Of a stretch of DNA of 64,000 nucleotides, positions 52,661 through 61,306 are shown in pieces. The notes below the pieces were generated by a model that worked only from the letters and a program-made list of their open reading frames with translations, was not told the DNA's origin and did not search any database. A program made the position numbers and the translations under genes. Origin of the DNA: Pedobacter sp. ISL-64 (GTDB lineage: Bacteria; Bacteroidota; Bacteroidia; Sphingobacteriales; Sphingobacteriaceae); NCBI RefSeq assembly GCF_018613605.1, contig NZ_JAGGPU010000004.1, positions 62,001-126,000 of the forward strand. The letters are read 5' to 3'. Every line of letters begins with the position of its first letter. Within the stretch, counting starts at the first letter, position 1.

Positions 52661-53233
52661 TTAAGCGGCAAATGAGTAGTTATTTTCTTCACTAAATTCG
52701 CCGAAATTGTCAGCTGAATTAATCTTTTCTTTATCAGAGATAAAAGAATTTGACGAAAAGAATTTTGGGATTTGAAAGTTTTGATTAAATATCGATGGAA
52801 GACTGTTGACATCTATAAGCGGCTGATTAAAACTGAATTCACCTTCAATTTGCGGTTTATGGGTATTAAAGATTGATTCAAAAGTTTCGTAAAATTTACT
52901 TTCGAAGACATGTTCATTTTCCACTATTGTAGACATGTGCTTTGAATGACAATTATAGTTTTCTCCTTCGTAATAAAATTCGATATTTTCAATCGGCATT
53001 ATAGAATCATCTGTAAGAACACAAATGCTATCATTCGGGAAAAGATTCATAAAATCATAGACAAAATCTATCTCCCAATTCTTAAACTCATTATTGTTAT
53101 GATAAGACTCATTAGGGATAACTTCTACAGAATGTGTATCAGTGAGCTCATGGAAGCTATAACTTATTTTTAAAGTATCGAACTCTTTAATAAGTTGTTC
53201 CATTTTAGTAGTAATATATTCTTTAGGCCCCAT
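52661..53233 (-). CDS. Unknown protein, middle gene of HEPN-like/SecB-like operon
   Basis: 190 aa, acidic, no signal peptide or membrane helix. The N-terminal 85 residues form an alpha/beta domain (DTLKISYSFHELTDTHSVEV, then YDFMNLFPNDSICVLTDDS). The C-terminal half is low complexity, rich in Asn, Ser, Phe and Glu (NQNFQIPKFFSSNSFI), ending in NNYSFAA. A disordered aggregation-prone tail is what a chaperone-dependent antitoxin shows in TAC systems. It sits 4 bp after the HEPN-like gene and 3 bp before secB-like. Role as antitoxin is inference. Confidence 0.65.
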   Translation of the reverse strand: MGPKEYITTKMEQLIKEFDTLKISYSFHELTDTHSVEVIPNESYHNNNEFKNWEIDFVYDFMNLFPNDSICVLTDDSIMPIENIEFYYEGENYNCHSKHMSTIVENEHVFESKFYETFESIFNTHKPQIEGEFSFNQPLIDVNSLPSIFNQNFQIPKFFSSNSFISDKEKINSADNFGEFSEENNYSFAA

Positions 53234-53237
53234 ATGT

Positions 53238-53642
53238 TTAGAGAATGGTTTTAAGTATTTTGTTTACAGATTCCGACAGCAAAATTGAATTGTTTCCTTT
53301 GCTGATATCTATGTTAACTTCTTCATAATCAGAAGCTACTCTTAGCTTTCTAAGGCTGTTCATGTTAGTAACAAACAGAGCCATGTCTTTTTTGTTTTTA
53401 ATATAAAGATAATCTGCTGTTTGTTTAATCATATATTGGTGGAACCCCCTGTTTTCGGGGTCGTTTCCGCTTTCTTGTTTGATCTGCAGAGCACTTTTGC
53501 CAATTTTATGTATGATTATATGCCGCATCAATTGTAAGGAACTATAATAAGCGCAGTGTACGGCTGAACAATAGAAATATCCTTTTTGTAGATATTCTGC
53601 AGAAGAATAGTTCATTTCGGATTTTTGAGAGAGCAGACTCAT
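53238..53642 (-). CDS. HEPN-like helical protein, possible toxin
   Basis: 134 aa, helical. It fits the HEPN outline: two packed helices (YSSAEYLQKGYFYCSAVHC, then YYSSLQLMRHIIIH) and a last helix with LRKLRVASDYE, resembling the R..ADY end of several HEPN families. A candidate R-x4-H motif is RHIIIH, but its position differs from the usual one on the last helix, so RNase activity is uncertain. First gene of a three-gene operon with tiny gaps. Call is based on pattern and context. Confidence 0.55.
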   Translation of the reverse strand: MSLLSQKSEMNYSSAEYLQKGYFYCSAVHCAYYSSLQLMRHIIIHKIGKSALQIKQESGNDPENRGFHQYMIKQTADYLYIKNKKDMALFVTNMNSLRKLRVASDYEEVNIDISKGNNSILLSESVNKILKTIL

Positions 53643-53786
53643 TTATTTATTTAGATAAGCCCAAGGTGCAAATTTAAATTGAAAAAAAACATTTTTTTTA
53701 ATTTAAACTGATAGAAAAGAAATAATATGTTTATTTAAGAATATAGAAAAATTTAAGACATAGAGAATTACTCTATGTCTCAATCA

Positions 53787-53900
53787 CTATTTAGACTTCC
53801 TGTCGGTCTCCTTAACAGTCGTCTTTGGATGTTTGTCTGCGTATGTTTTTTTAACATACTGACCTGAACCAGCATCCCGATAAGATGATTTCTTCGCCAT
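53787..53900 (-). CDS. Small basic protein, 37 aa
   Basis: MAKKSSYRDAGSGQYVKK followed by a lysine- and threonine-rich end. An excellent Shine-Dalgarno (AAAGGAGGT) lies 7 bp before the ATG, rare in this window, which supports real translation. It follows the YegP-like gene by 33 bp on the same strand. Similar short lysine-rich proteins with this start occur in Bacteroidota from memory; their role is unknown. Confidence 0.7.
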   Translation of the reverse strand: MAKKSSYRDAGSGQYVKKTYADKHPKTTVKETDRKSK

Positions 53901-53933
53901 TTTAAATACCTCCTTTCGTTTAAAGTTTTTACG

Positions 53934-54269
53934 TTAAGCCAAATCTTCGGTCGGAGCATTTGGCGCATCGCGTTTTACAGCTGCAATACCATTTTCTCTG
54001 CCAGCAGATGTGGTATAACTTTCACTTTTTCCGATGATTTCGCCATTAGCTGCTTTTAAGTTAAAAGTGTAGTTGCTAAGTGCGTCTTTTCTTTCGTAAC
54101 GGTTGTCGTAAGGTGCATTTGTTTTTACACTTGCGATTCCATCTTTACAGCTTTGTTTGCTCTTGTAGCCCTCACCACTTAAAATAATTTCACCATTAAC
54201 CGATTTTAACCTGTAATAATATTCTGAATTCCTTGAACTCTGAAATATCTGAAACTTTGGATTGTTCAT
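53934..54269 (-). CDS. YegP-like protein with two DUF1508 domains
   Basis: 111 aa from the ATG at 54269; eight upstream codons would need a TTG start. Two tandem repeats of the UPF0339/DUF1508 fold: FQIFQSSRNSEYYYRLKSVN with GEIILSGEGYKSK, and YTFNLKAANGEIIGKSESYT with GRENGIAAVKRDAPNA. The function of the family is unknown. A conserved 23-bp element lies 34 bp upstream (54304-54326), shared with the zinc-ribbon gene at 62404. It is divergent from hsdM. Confidence 0.88.
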   Translation of the reverse strand: MNNPKFQIFQSSRNSEYYYRLKSVNGEIILSGEGYKSKQSCKDGIASVKTNAPYDNRYERKDALSNYTFNLKAANGEIIGKSESYTTSAGRENGIAAVKRDAPNAPTEDLA

Positions 54270-54303
54270 AACTTTCTTTTCTTTATAATCCAAAGATGAA
54301 TGG

Positions 54304-54326
54304 CACCTATGCAGTGTATTTGCACA
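54304..54326 (-). promoter_or_regulatory. Shared 23-bp element, copy 1 (upstream of yegP-like gene)
   Basis: Read on the minus strand: TGTGCAAATACACTGCAT then AGGTG, followed 9 bp later by TTTG. The copy at 62352-62374 differs at two of 23 positions and has the same 9-bp spacing to TTTG. The core TGCAA-N5-(T/C)TGCA is an imperfect palindrome. Confidence 0.65.
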
Positions 54327-54439
54327 GGAGATTGTTAGGTGAAAGAATTAAATAACGCTACTACTCAAAGGGATGGAAGGGTAATGATGAAAAGATATAA
54401 CTAGCCTTTATTTTGCCTTATTAAAAACTGATTTTATAT

Positions 54440-54447
54440 TAGCTTTG
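54440..54447 (+). promoter_or_regulatory. -7 promoter box of hsdM
   Basis: TAGCTTTG matches TAnnTTTG exactly, 23 bp before the hsdM ATG. A TTG at 54413 lies 24 bp upstream, slightly longer than ideal. Confidence 0.5.
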
Positions 54448-54470
54448 CAAACTATTAATCAAAAATATTC

Positions 54471-55955
54471 ATGCTAAACTCATCGTTAAAATCACAAATA
54501 GATAAAATCTGGGAAACCTTTTGGTCAGGAGGAATTTCAAATCCTTTAACTGTTATTGAACAAATTACTTATCTTCTTTTTATTAGACGGTTAGATGAAC
54601 TGCAAATTCTGCAAGACAATAAAGCAAGGATCTTAGGTACAACCGTTACCAATCCCATTTATAAAGCCGAAGAGCAAAACCTCCGTTGGAGCGTTTTTAA
54701 AGATTTGGGTGCTGAAGAAATGTTCGAACATTTCCGTAAAGTAGATGGTGTTTTCGATTTTATGAAGAATAAAGGTGCGGCAAGCGATTCGGTGTTTAAC
54801 CGATATATGAAAGGAGCCACTTTTATGATTCCTACACCTCGTTTACTGCAATTGGTTGTCGATTTATTGTCAGCAGTAGATATGAACGACCGCGATACCA
54901 AAGGTGATGTTTATGAATATTTATTAAGCAAAATAGCCACTGCAGGGACCAACGGGCAGTTCCGTACACCCCGCCACATCATTAGGATGATGGTGGAGAT
55001 GACACAGCCCACTATTGAAGATACCATCTGTGATCCATCGGCAGGGTCATCAGGTTTCCTGGTGAAAGCAGCTGAATATGTGTTGGAGCAAAACCCGGAT
55101 ATATTGAATAACGAAGTCACCCGCAAACGCTACGAAGGCGATATGTTTTTGGGAATGGAATTCGATGCGACGATGATCCGCATTGGTGCTATGAATTTAC
55201 TTTTACATGGTATAGAGCATCCAAAACTTATTGATGTTGATGCTTTGAGTGAGGCCAATAGCGGTTTCAAGGGCCAGGCAAGTTTAATCCTCGCTAATCC
55301 GCCTTTTAAAGGCTCGTTAGATGCAGAAGCGGTTGACAGCAGTTTAAGCAGCGTGGTTAAAACCACTAAAACTGAATTGCTTTTTTTGGCTTTAATATTA
55401 CGTGGACTTAGAGTAGGCGGCCGTGCAGCCGTAATTGTACCTGATGGTGTTTTATTTGGTAGCAGCAACGCTCACAAACAGATCCGTAAAGAAATTATAG
55501 AAAATAACCAGTTAACAGGAGTGATCAGTATGCCGAGTGGTGTGTTTAAACCTTACGCAGGAGTAAGCACAGCCATTTTGTTCTTTACCAAAACAGGTGC
55601 AGGTGGGACTGATAAAGTTTGGTTTTATGATATGAAAGCAGACGGATTAAGTCTGGACGATAAACGGCAGATTATAACTGAAAACAATATACCAGACATT
55701 GTAAACCGCTGGCATAACCGCACCGCCGCCATAGAGCAAAATCGTAGCCGTACTGAGCAAAGCTTTTTTGTGCCTGTAGCAGAAATACAAGAGAACAATT
55801 ACGATTTAAGCATTAACCGCTATAAAGAAGTGGTGCATGAAGAAAAAACGTATGAAAAACCTGAAACCATTATTAGCCAGATTTCGGTTTTAGATGAAGA
55901 AAGAACGGCTCTGATGACTGATTTGAAAACTATGCTAGCGCAAGAATTGATATGA
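54471..55955 (+). CDS. hsdM: Type I restriction-modification methylase subunit HsdM
   Basis: N6-adenine methyltransferase subunit, 494 aa. N-terminal helical HsdM domain (LKSQIDKIWETFWSGG), then SAM motif I DPSAGSSGF (D188), QFRTPRHIIRMM typical of type I M subunits, and the catalytic motif IV NPPF (N276). It pairs with HsdS to methylate and with HsdR to cut. Its stop overlaps the hsdS start (ATGA). It is not closely similar to the relict HsdM at 50541, so the two loci are different systems. Confidence 0.95.
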   Translation: MLNSSLKSQIDKIWETFWSGGISNPLTVIEQITYLLFIRRLDELQILQDNKARILGTTVTNPIYKAEEQNLRWSVFKDLGAEEMFEHFRKVDGVFDFMKNKGAASDSVFNRYMKGATFMIPTPRLLQLVVDLLSAVDMNDRDTKGDVYEYLLSKIATAGTNGQFRTPRHIIRMMVEMTQPTIEDTICDPSAGSSGFLVKAAEYVLEQNPDILNNEVTRKRYEGDMFLGMEFDATMIRIGAMNLLLHGIEHPKLIDVDALSEANSGFKGQASLILANPPFKGSLDAEAVDSSLSSVVKTTKTELLFLALILRGLRVGGRAAVIVPDGVLFGSSNAHKQIRKEIIENNQLTGVISMPSGVFKPYAGVSTAILFFTKTGAGGTDKVWFYDMKADGLSLDDKRQIITENNIPDIVNRWHNRTAAIEQNRSRTEQSFFVPVAEIQENNYDLSINRYKEVVHEEKTYEKPETIISQISVLDEERTALMTDLKTMLAQELI

Positions 55956-57142
55956 AGTGGGAAAGAGTAAAGCTATCAACATTGATTTCAAAAGCTGTTT
56001 CAGGTGAATGGGGTGATGGGGAAGGTAATATAAATGTTTTAAGAACTACAAATTTTAATAATGATGGTTCGATTAACTATACTGATGTAGTAAAAAGAGA
56101 TATTCCAATAAAAAAAATTGATCAAAAAGCATTAAAAGTCGGCGACACAATTATTGAAAAATCTGGGGGAAGTCCTAAGCAACCTGTTGGAAGAGTTGTT
56201 TATTTTGACAATGCTAACGATGTTTTTTTATGCAATAATTTTACCAGTGGATTAAGGCCATATAATATAGATCCCAAATTTGTATTCTGGTATTTATTCA
56301 ATAATCACTTGACAGGCGAAACTTTAAAATATCAGAATAAGACTACGGGAATAATAAATCTTCAACTTGAACGCTATTTAAAAGATTGTCAAATTCCTCT
56401 TCCTCCATTACCCATTCAAAAACAAATTGCCGAAATTTTAGATAAAGCAGATGCTTTACGGAAAAAAGACTTAGAAATGCTAAAACATTATGATGCTTTA
56501 GCACAAAGTCTTTTTATTGATATGTTCGGCGATCCTGTTAAAAATGAAAAAGGGTGGGAGACGAGAAATTTGGGAGATTTCACTAATGTTTTAACGGATT
56601 ATCATGCTAACGGTAGTTATGAAATTTTGAGTAAAAAAGTTAAGCTTTCGAAGGATAAAGATTATGCAATAATGGTAAGAACTACTGACCTTGAGAATAA
56701 TAATTTTACAGATGTGAATTACATCACTGAAGAAGCATATTTTTTCTTAGAGAAGTCCAAGGTGTTTGGTGGAGAAATTATAATTAATAAAATTGGAAGT
56801 GCAGGAAATGTATACTTGATGCCACAATTAAATAGACCAGTATCATTAGGTATGAACTCGTTTCTGCTAAGATTTAAAGATTTGAATACTATCTTTATCT
56901 ATTATTTTCTAAAATCTGAATATGGTGATTACCAAATTAAAAAAAGGGTTTTTGGTGCTGTAACCAAGACAATTACAAAAGACGCTGTTAGGGCTATTCC
57001 AATAATTTATCCCCCAATCGCTCTCCAAAACCAATTCGACGAGCAAATTAAAAACATCGAATTACAAAAAGAGAAAGTTAAGGCGCAGATAAAAGCATCA
57101 GAAAATTTATTTCAGGCATTATTACAAAAGATGTTTAATTAG
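55952..57142 (+). CDS. hsdS: Type I restriction specificity subunit HsdS
   Basis: Recognises the target sequence; 396 aa with two target-recognition domains. TRD1 spans about 1-150. The central conserved helix has LPPLPIQKQIAEILDKADAL. TRD2 spans about 205-345, and the distal conserved helix has PPIALQNQFDEQIKNIELQK then ENLFQALLQKMF. The TRDs are AT-richer than hsdM, as usual for exchangeable specificity modules. Complete, so specificity should be functional, but the target cannot be predicted. A 191-bp gap with repeats precedes hsdR. Confidence 0.93.
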   Translation: MKWERVKLSTLISKAVSGEWGDGEGNINVLRTTNFNNDGSINYTDVVKRDIPIKKIDQKALKVGDTIIEKSGGSPKQPVGRVVYFDNANDVFLCNNFTSGLRPYNIDPKFVFWYLFNNHLTGETLKYQNKTTGIINLQLERYLKDCQIPLPPLPIQKQIAEILDKADALRKKDLEMLKHYDALAQSLFIDMFGDPVKNEKGWETRNLGDFTNVLTDYHANGSYEILSKKVKLSKDKDYAIMVRTTDLENNNFTDVNYITEEAYFFLEKSKVFGGEIIINKIGSAGNVYLMPQLNRPVSLGMNSFLLRFKDLNTIFIYYFLKSEYGDYQIKKRVFGAVTKTITKDAVRAIPIIYPPIALQNQFDEQIKNIELQKEKVKAQIKASENLFQALLQKMFN

Positions 57143-57160
57143 GTAGTTATTAAGGTTTTA

Positions 57161-57258
57161 TCATACTGAAAGTAGTGAAGTATCTCTATTCCTCTAGTGA
57201 GCTTGAAGATATTATAAGTGTTTTTTTTGGAAAGATTCTTCGCTGCGCTCAGAATGAC
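57161..57258. repeat. Palindromic repeat between hsdS and hsdR
   Basis: TCATACTGAAAGTAGTGAAG at the left and CTTCGCTGCGCTCAGAATGA at the right, another member of the dispersed palindromic families in this window. Confidence 0.6.
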
Positions 57259-57333
57259 AGACGGGATGTTAATGGTTGGATATTATAGTGTAAAATTTTG
57301 TAATTTGTCCAACCAAATTCATCCTTAATAATT

Positions 57334-60300
57334 ATGTATTCAGGTAACTTTCATTTCTTAGCCGGTAATTTTGAATCTTTCTACGAACAGGCACACAAAG
57401 CTGAGAATTTTTTGCAGGAAGATGCTGAGGCCTGTTCCATTTTCTGTCGCAAGGCCTTAGAAGAAATGGTAATCTGGATGTTCGAAACCGACCGTGGTTT
57501 AGAAGTTATCAATGAAGATGATGAAAATACGCTGAATTCCTTAATGCATAAACCTGGTTTTGTGCGCTTGGTTGGCAATAACTTATTTACCGATATTAAT
57601 GCCATCCGCAAAACGGGTAACCTGGCTGTTCATGTAAGTAAAAAGAAAATCAGTTTTAAAGATGCTTACACCTGCATCATCAACTTACATGCTTTTGCAC
57701 AATGGATAGTCAGTTACTATGGCGATAAATTACAAAGCGAACCATTTGATATTAAAAAGATAGGGGCTAAAGCAAATGAAGCAATAGCTGATCTTACTGA
57801 GATAAAACTCAAAGAAGCGGTTACCGAAACAGCAGCAGGTTTAACTTATCGTAGTCCATCGGAGCAGTTAACACGTGAGCTTTATATCGATATTTTACTT
57901 AAGGAAGCTGGCTGGAATGTTGGGGAGGCAGGAACAAAATCAGAATATTTATTAAAACAAAGTGCAAAAGGAACAGATAGAGCGGATTATGTTTTATTTG
58001 GGAATGACGGCAAAGCTTTGGCCGTTGTGGAAGCCAAGAAAACTACCGTTGATGGTAGAGATAAAGGCTTAAAGCAAGCGAGCCGTTATGCCGATGCTTT
58101 AGAAAAAGAATTTGGCTCCCGCCCGATATTGTTCGCCAGCAATGGTTTTGAGCATTATATTTGGGATGATTTTAATTATCCACCTCGGGAGGTTCAGGGA
58201 TTTTATAGTCAGGAAGATTTAGAAAGATTGGTAAATCGCCGGATTATTGCTACGCCTTTGGCCGAGCAGGCCGTTGATGTTGATATTGCGGGTAGATATT
58301 ATCAGATCGAATCCATCCAAAGGGCTAAAGAATCGTTGCTTAATCATAAACGCGATTTACTTTTTATTATGGCTACAGGAAGCGGTAAAACCCGTACCGC
58401 TGCGGCTTTGGTTGATGTACTGATTAAAACGAACCATGTAAAAAGAGTATTGTTCTTAGCCGATCGAAATCCATTAGTTAGTCAGGCTAAAAAGTCATTC
58501 AACGATTATTTACCCCAGCTCACATCGGTAAATTTAACCAAAGATAAAACTTCCGATCAGGTTCGAATGGTGTTCTCTACCTATCAAACCATGATCAATT
58601 GTATAGATAATGAGTTTGTGGGCGAAAAACGCTTGTTTACCCCTGGGTACTTTGATATGGTTATTTTTGATGAGGTACACCGGTCCATTTATCAAAAGTA
58701 TAAAGCCATTTTTAATTATTTTGATGCCATTCGTTTAGGATTAACGGCTACACCCAAAGCAGAAACTCATAAAGACACTTACGAACTTTTTCAACTGGAA
58801 ACTGGTGTGCCTACTTTTTCTTATGAGTTAAACCGTGCTGTTGATGATAAGTTTTTAGTGCCTCCGGTTGCCATGTTGGTTCCTCTGAAATTTCCAAGGG
58901 AAGGCATAAAATATGCAGAATTATCAGAAGAAGATAAATTAAAATTCGAAGAAACCTTTGCTGATAGTGAAGATAATGTACCTGATGAGGTGGGCTCAGC
59001 AGCGTTAAACGATTGGCTGTTTAACGAAAACACGGTAAATAAAGTGATTCAGCTTTTGATGGATAACGGTTTAAAAGTGAATAATGGGGATACCATTGGT
59101 AAGACCATTATTTTTGCAAAAAATCAATCACATGCAAGGTTTATCGAAACCTGTTTTGATAAAATGTATCCCAGTTTAAAGGGACATTTTTTAGAAGTAG
59201 TTACGCACTCTTCGGATAAACCAGAAGATACGATTGACTTATTTAAAGTGGCCACTAAGTTGCCTCAGATTGTGGTCTCTGTTGATATGCTCGATACGGG
59301 TATTGATGTGCCAGAAATATTGAATCTTGTGTTTTTTAAGTCTGTTAAATCGAGTGCTAAATATTGGCAGATGGTTGGTAGGGGAACCAGGCTTTGTGAA
59401 AATATCTTTGAAATCGGCGAGGATAAGAAGGAATTTTACATATTTGATTATTGTGGAAACCTTGAATTCTTTGGTGACAACCCGAAAGGAATTGAGCCAA
59501 GTGCTACAATTTCTATCACTCAACGGGTATTTCAGTTAAAAGTTAAATTGGCCCTTAACCCGGAAAACTTATTAGAAGATGATGAACTTAATGAATTTAG
59601 ACATCAGTTACTCGACGAATTACATGCAGAGATTATCAAACTTAATGAAAATAGTTTTGTTAATAGACCGCATTTGCGTTTAATAAAACTTTTTTCTGAT
59701 CGTAATTACTGGAATAATCTGTCAGAAGATAAAGTCCGTTATTTAAATAAAACCATTATTCATCTGATTATAAATTCAGATCCCGATTTTGATGCCAAGA
59801 AATTTGACGTAATCAGCTATCGTATAATGGATGCTTATCTAAATGAAGATAAGGCTATTGCCAATTTAATATCCCAGGCTAAAACAACAGCTAGCGAATT
59901 GCTGAAACAAACTACCATACCACATGTGGCGGCCAAGAAAGATTTACTAAAGCAAGCTTTGAATGATACATTCTGGCAAAATATAGATCTGAAAACCTTA
60001 GAGAATTTAAGAACAGAGATAAGGGAGCTGATGAAGTTTTTGGATAAGCCAAAGCAACCTAAAATTTATACTAATTTTACAGATGAGCTAACTGGAGATA
60101 TTGTTGTGCATGATATTTTAGAACCTTACATAGGCTTACCTACCTACCAGGCGCGTGTTGAATCATTTATCAGAAAGCATAGAACATTCCTGGTGATTAA
60201 TAAGATCAAAAATAATCAACCCATCTCCGGTGAAGAATTGGAACAGATTAAAACATTATTGTTTGAAGAAGATCCAATTGCTGCAACACATTTAGATGAA

Positions 60301-60597
60301 GCATTAAACGGAAAGGATTTTATTCACTTTATACGTTCGATTATTGGGCTTGAAGCTGCAGCTGCAAAAGAAATGTTTGCTGAATTTATCAACCGTCCAA
60401 ATATTTCGGCGGAACAAATGACCTTTATGAACACGCTGATCAACTATTTAACTCAAAACGGTTCAATCGATAAAAGCATGTTATTTGATAGGCCCTTTAC
60501 AGATATTAATCAAGGTGGTGTTTTGGGTTTGTTTCAAGAAGAGGACGCTTTTAAGATTATTAAAATAATTGATACATTAAATCAAGGAATAGCGTAA
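57334..60597 (+). CDS. hsdR: Type I restriction endonuclease subunit HsdR
   Basis: ATP-driven translocase and nuclease, 1087 aa. Residues about 1-130 are a DUF4145-type helical domain (CSIFCRKALEEMVIWMFE). The PD-(D/E)xK nuclease has D218, E233 and K235 (DYVLFGNDGK then VVEAKK). The SF2 motor has Walker A ATGSGKTRTA (K352), DEVH box IFDEVHRSIY, LGLTATPKAE and QMVGRGTRL. The C-terminal helical part binds HsdM. Complete. It has its own spacer from hsdS and may have its own promoter. Confidence 0.95.
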   Translation: MYSGNFHFLAGNFESFYEQAHKAENFLQEDAEACSIFCRKALEEMVIWMFETDRGLEVINEDDENTLNSLMHKPGFVRLVGNNLFTDINAIRKTGNLAVHVSKKKISFKDAYTCIINLHAFAQWIVSYYGDKLQSEPFDIKKIGAKANEAIADLTEIKLKEAVTETAAGLTYRSPSEQLTRELYIDILLKEAGWNVGEAGTKSEYLLKQSAKGTDRADYVLFGNDGKALAVVEAKKTTVDGRDKGLKQASRYADALEKEFGSRPILFASNGFEHYIWDDFNYPPREVQGFYSQEDLERLVNRRIIATPLAEQAVDVDIAGRYYQIESIQRAKESLLNHKRDLLFIMATGSGKTRTAAALVDVLIKTNHVKRVLFLADRNPLVSQAKKSFNDYLPQLTSVNLTKDKTSDQVRMVFSTYQTMINCIDNEFVGEKRLFTPGYFDMVIFDEVHRSIYQKYKAIFNYFDAIRLGLTATPKAETHKDTYELFQLETGVPTFSYELNRAVDDKFLVPPVAMLVPLKFPREGIKYAELSEEDKLKFEETFADSEDNVPDEVGSAALNDWLFNENTVNKVIQLLMDNGLKVNNGDTIGKTIIFAKNQSHARFIETCFDKMYPSLKGHFLEVVTHSSDKPEDTIDLFKVATKLPQIVVSVDMLDTGIDVPEILNLVFFKSVKSSAKYWQMVGRGTRLCENIFEIGEDKKEFYIFDYCGNLEFFGDNPKGIEPSATISITQRVFQLKVKLALNPENLLEDDELNEFRHQLLDELHAEIIKLNENSFVNRPHLRLIKLFSDRNYWNNLSEDKVRYLNKTIIHLIINSDPDFDAKKFDVISYRIMDAYLNEDKAIANLISQAKTTASELLKQTTIPHVAAKKDLLKQALNDTFWQNIDLKTLENLRTEIRELMKFLDKPKQPKIYTNFTDELTGDIVVHDILEPYIGLPTYQARVESFIRKHRTFLVINKIKNNQPISGEELEQIKTLLFEEDPIAATHLDEALNGKDFIHFIRSIIGLEAAAAKEMFAEFINRPNISAEQMTFMNTLINYLTQNGSIDKSMLFDRPFTDINQGGVLGLFQEEDAFKIIKIIDTLNQGIA

Positions 60598-60706
60598 TTG
60601 TTTGACAAGAAGACATTTTTACCAATAAATTACAGCATTAATTATTTTCGTTTATTACAAAAGAATTATCGTCTTAAATTTTTTCTTAATAAATTATTAG
60701 GGATAG

Positions 60707-61207
60707 TTACTGATTTTCTGATTTAATTGTATGTAACATAGTGAATTTGTGTATTAAATATGCAAAAGTAATGAAGCCGGAAAAGGTCTGAAGTAATGCC
60801 AGGAGTTGCATTGACTGATTAGGAATAAATGGAGTTTGTCTATTCAGAAAATTATTAATTGAAAAATAAAAACACACGGTTTTATCATGTGAAATTAGTA
60901 CTGTTGAGCTTGAAATTCCTTTTTCTAAATAAAGTGATGCAAAGAATACTATATTACAAATAATGTATCCAAATGCTATAATATAGTATGCTGGAACTTT
61001 CAGTAGTACATTCTTTTCTAATCGGTTAAATCCATAAAATATTATTATTAAGCTTATTGTACTGAATAAATATTTGATCCATTGTATATTAGAATACGAT
61101 GATAAGTCTGTTTGAAAATAAAGCAATAACAATATAACTGGTGTTAAGAGGTGTAAAAGAACTATTATGACAGTCTCATTTGCGGTCATGTTGCTGGTTT
61201 TTTTCAT
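60707..61207 (-). CDS. Small membrane protein, about four helices, unknown
   Basis: 166 aa. Hydrophobic segments at about 11-30 (ETVIIVLLHLLTPVILLLL), 43-58, 72-95 (AYYIIAFGYIICNIVFFASL) and 130-152 (LLALLQTFSGFITFAYLI) with short loops. No signature known to me. It lies between hsdR and the WYL regulator, facing away from hsdR; convergent with it. It could be an island cargo gene or an unrelated membrane protein. Confidence 0.6.
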   Translation of the reverse strand: MKKTSNMTANETVIIVLLHLLTPVILLLLYFQTDLSSYSNIQWIKYLFSTISLIIIFYGFNRLEKNVLLKVPAYYIIAFGYIICNIVFFASLYLEKGISSSTVLISHDKTVCFYFSINNFLNRQTPFIPNQSMQLLALLQTFSGFITFAYLIHKFTMLHTIKSENQ

Positions 61208-61306
61208 AATTTGTATATGCTTTATTGTTAAGTATTGTAATATAAATTTTAAATAGAAAGAGCAATCAACTTTGAATTTTGATTCTCAAATATATAATGA
61301 AACGAA

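Noticed and set aside
53780..53968. 62-codon minus-strand frame
   Set aside because: A frame-shifted shadow over the 37-aa gene, which has the strong ribosome-binding site.
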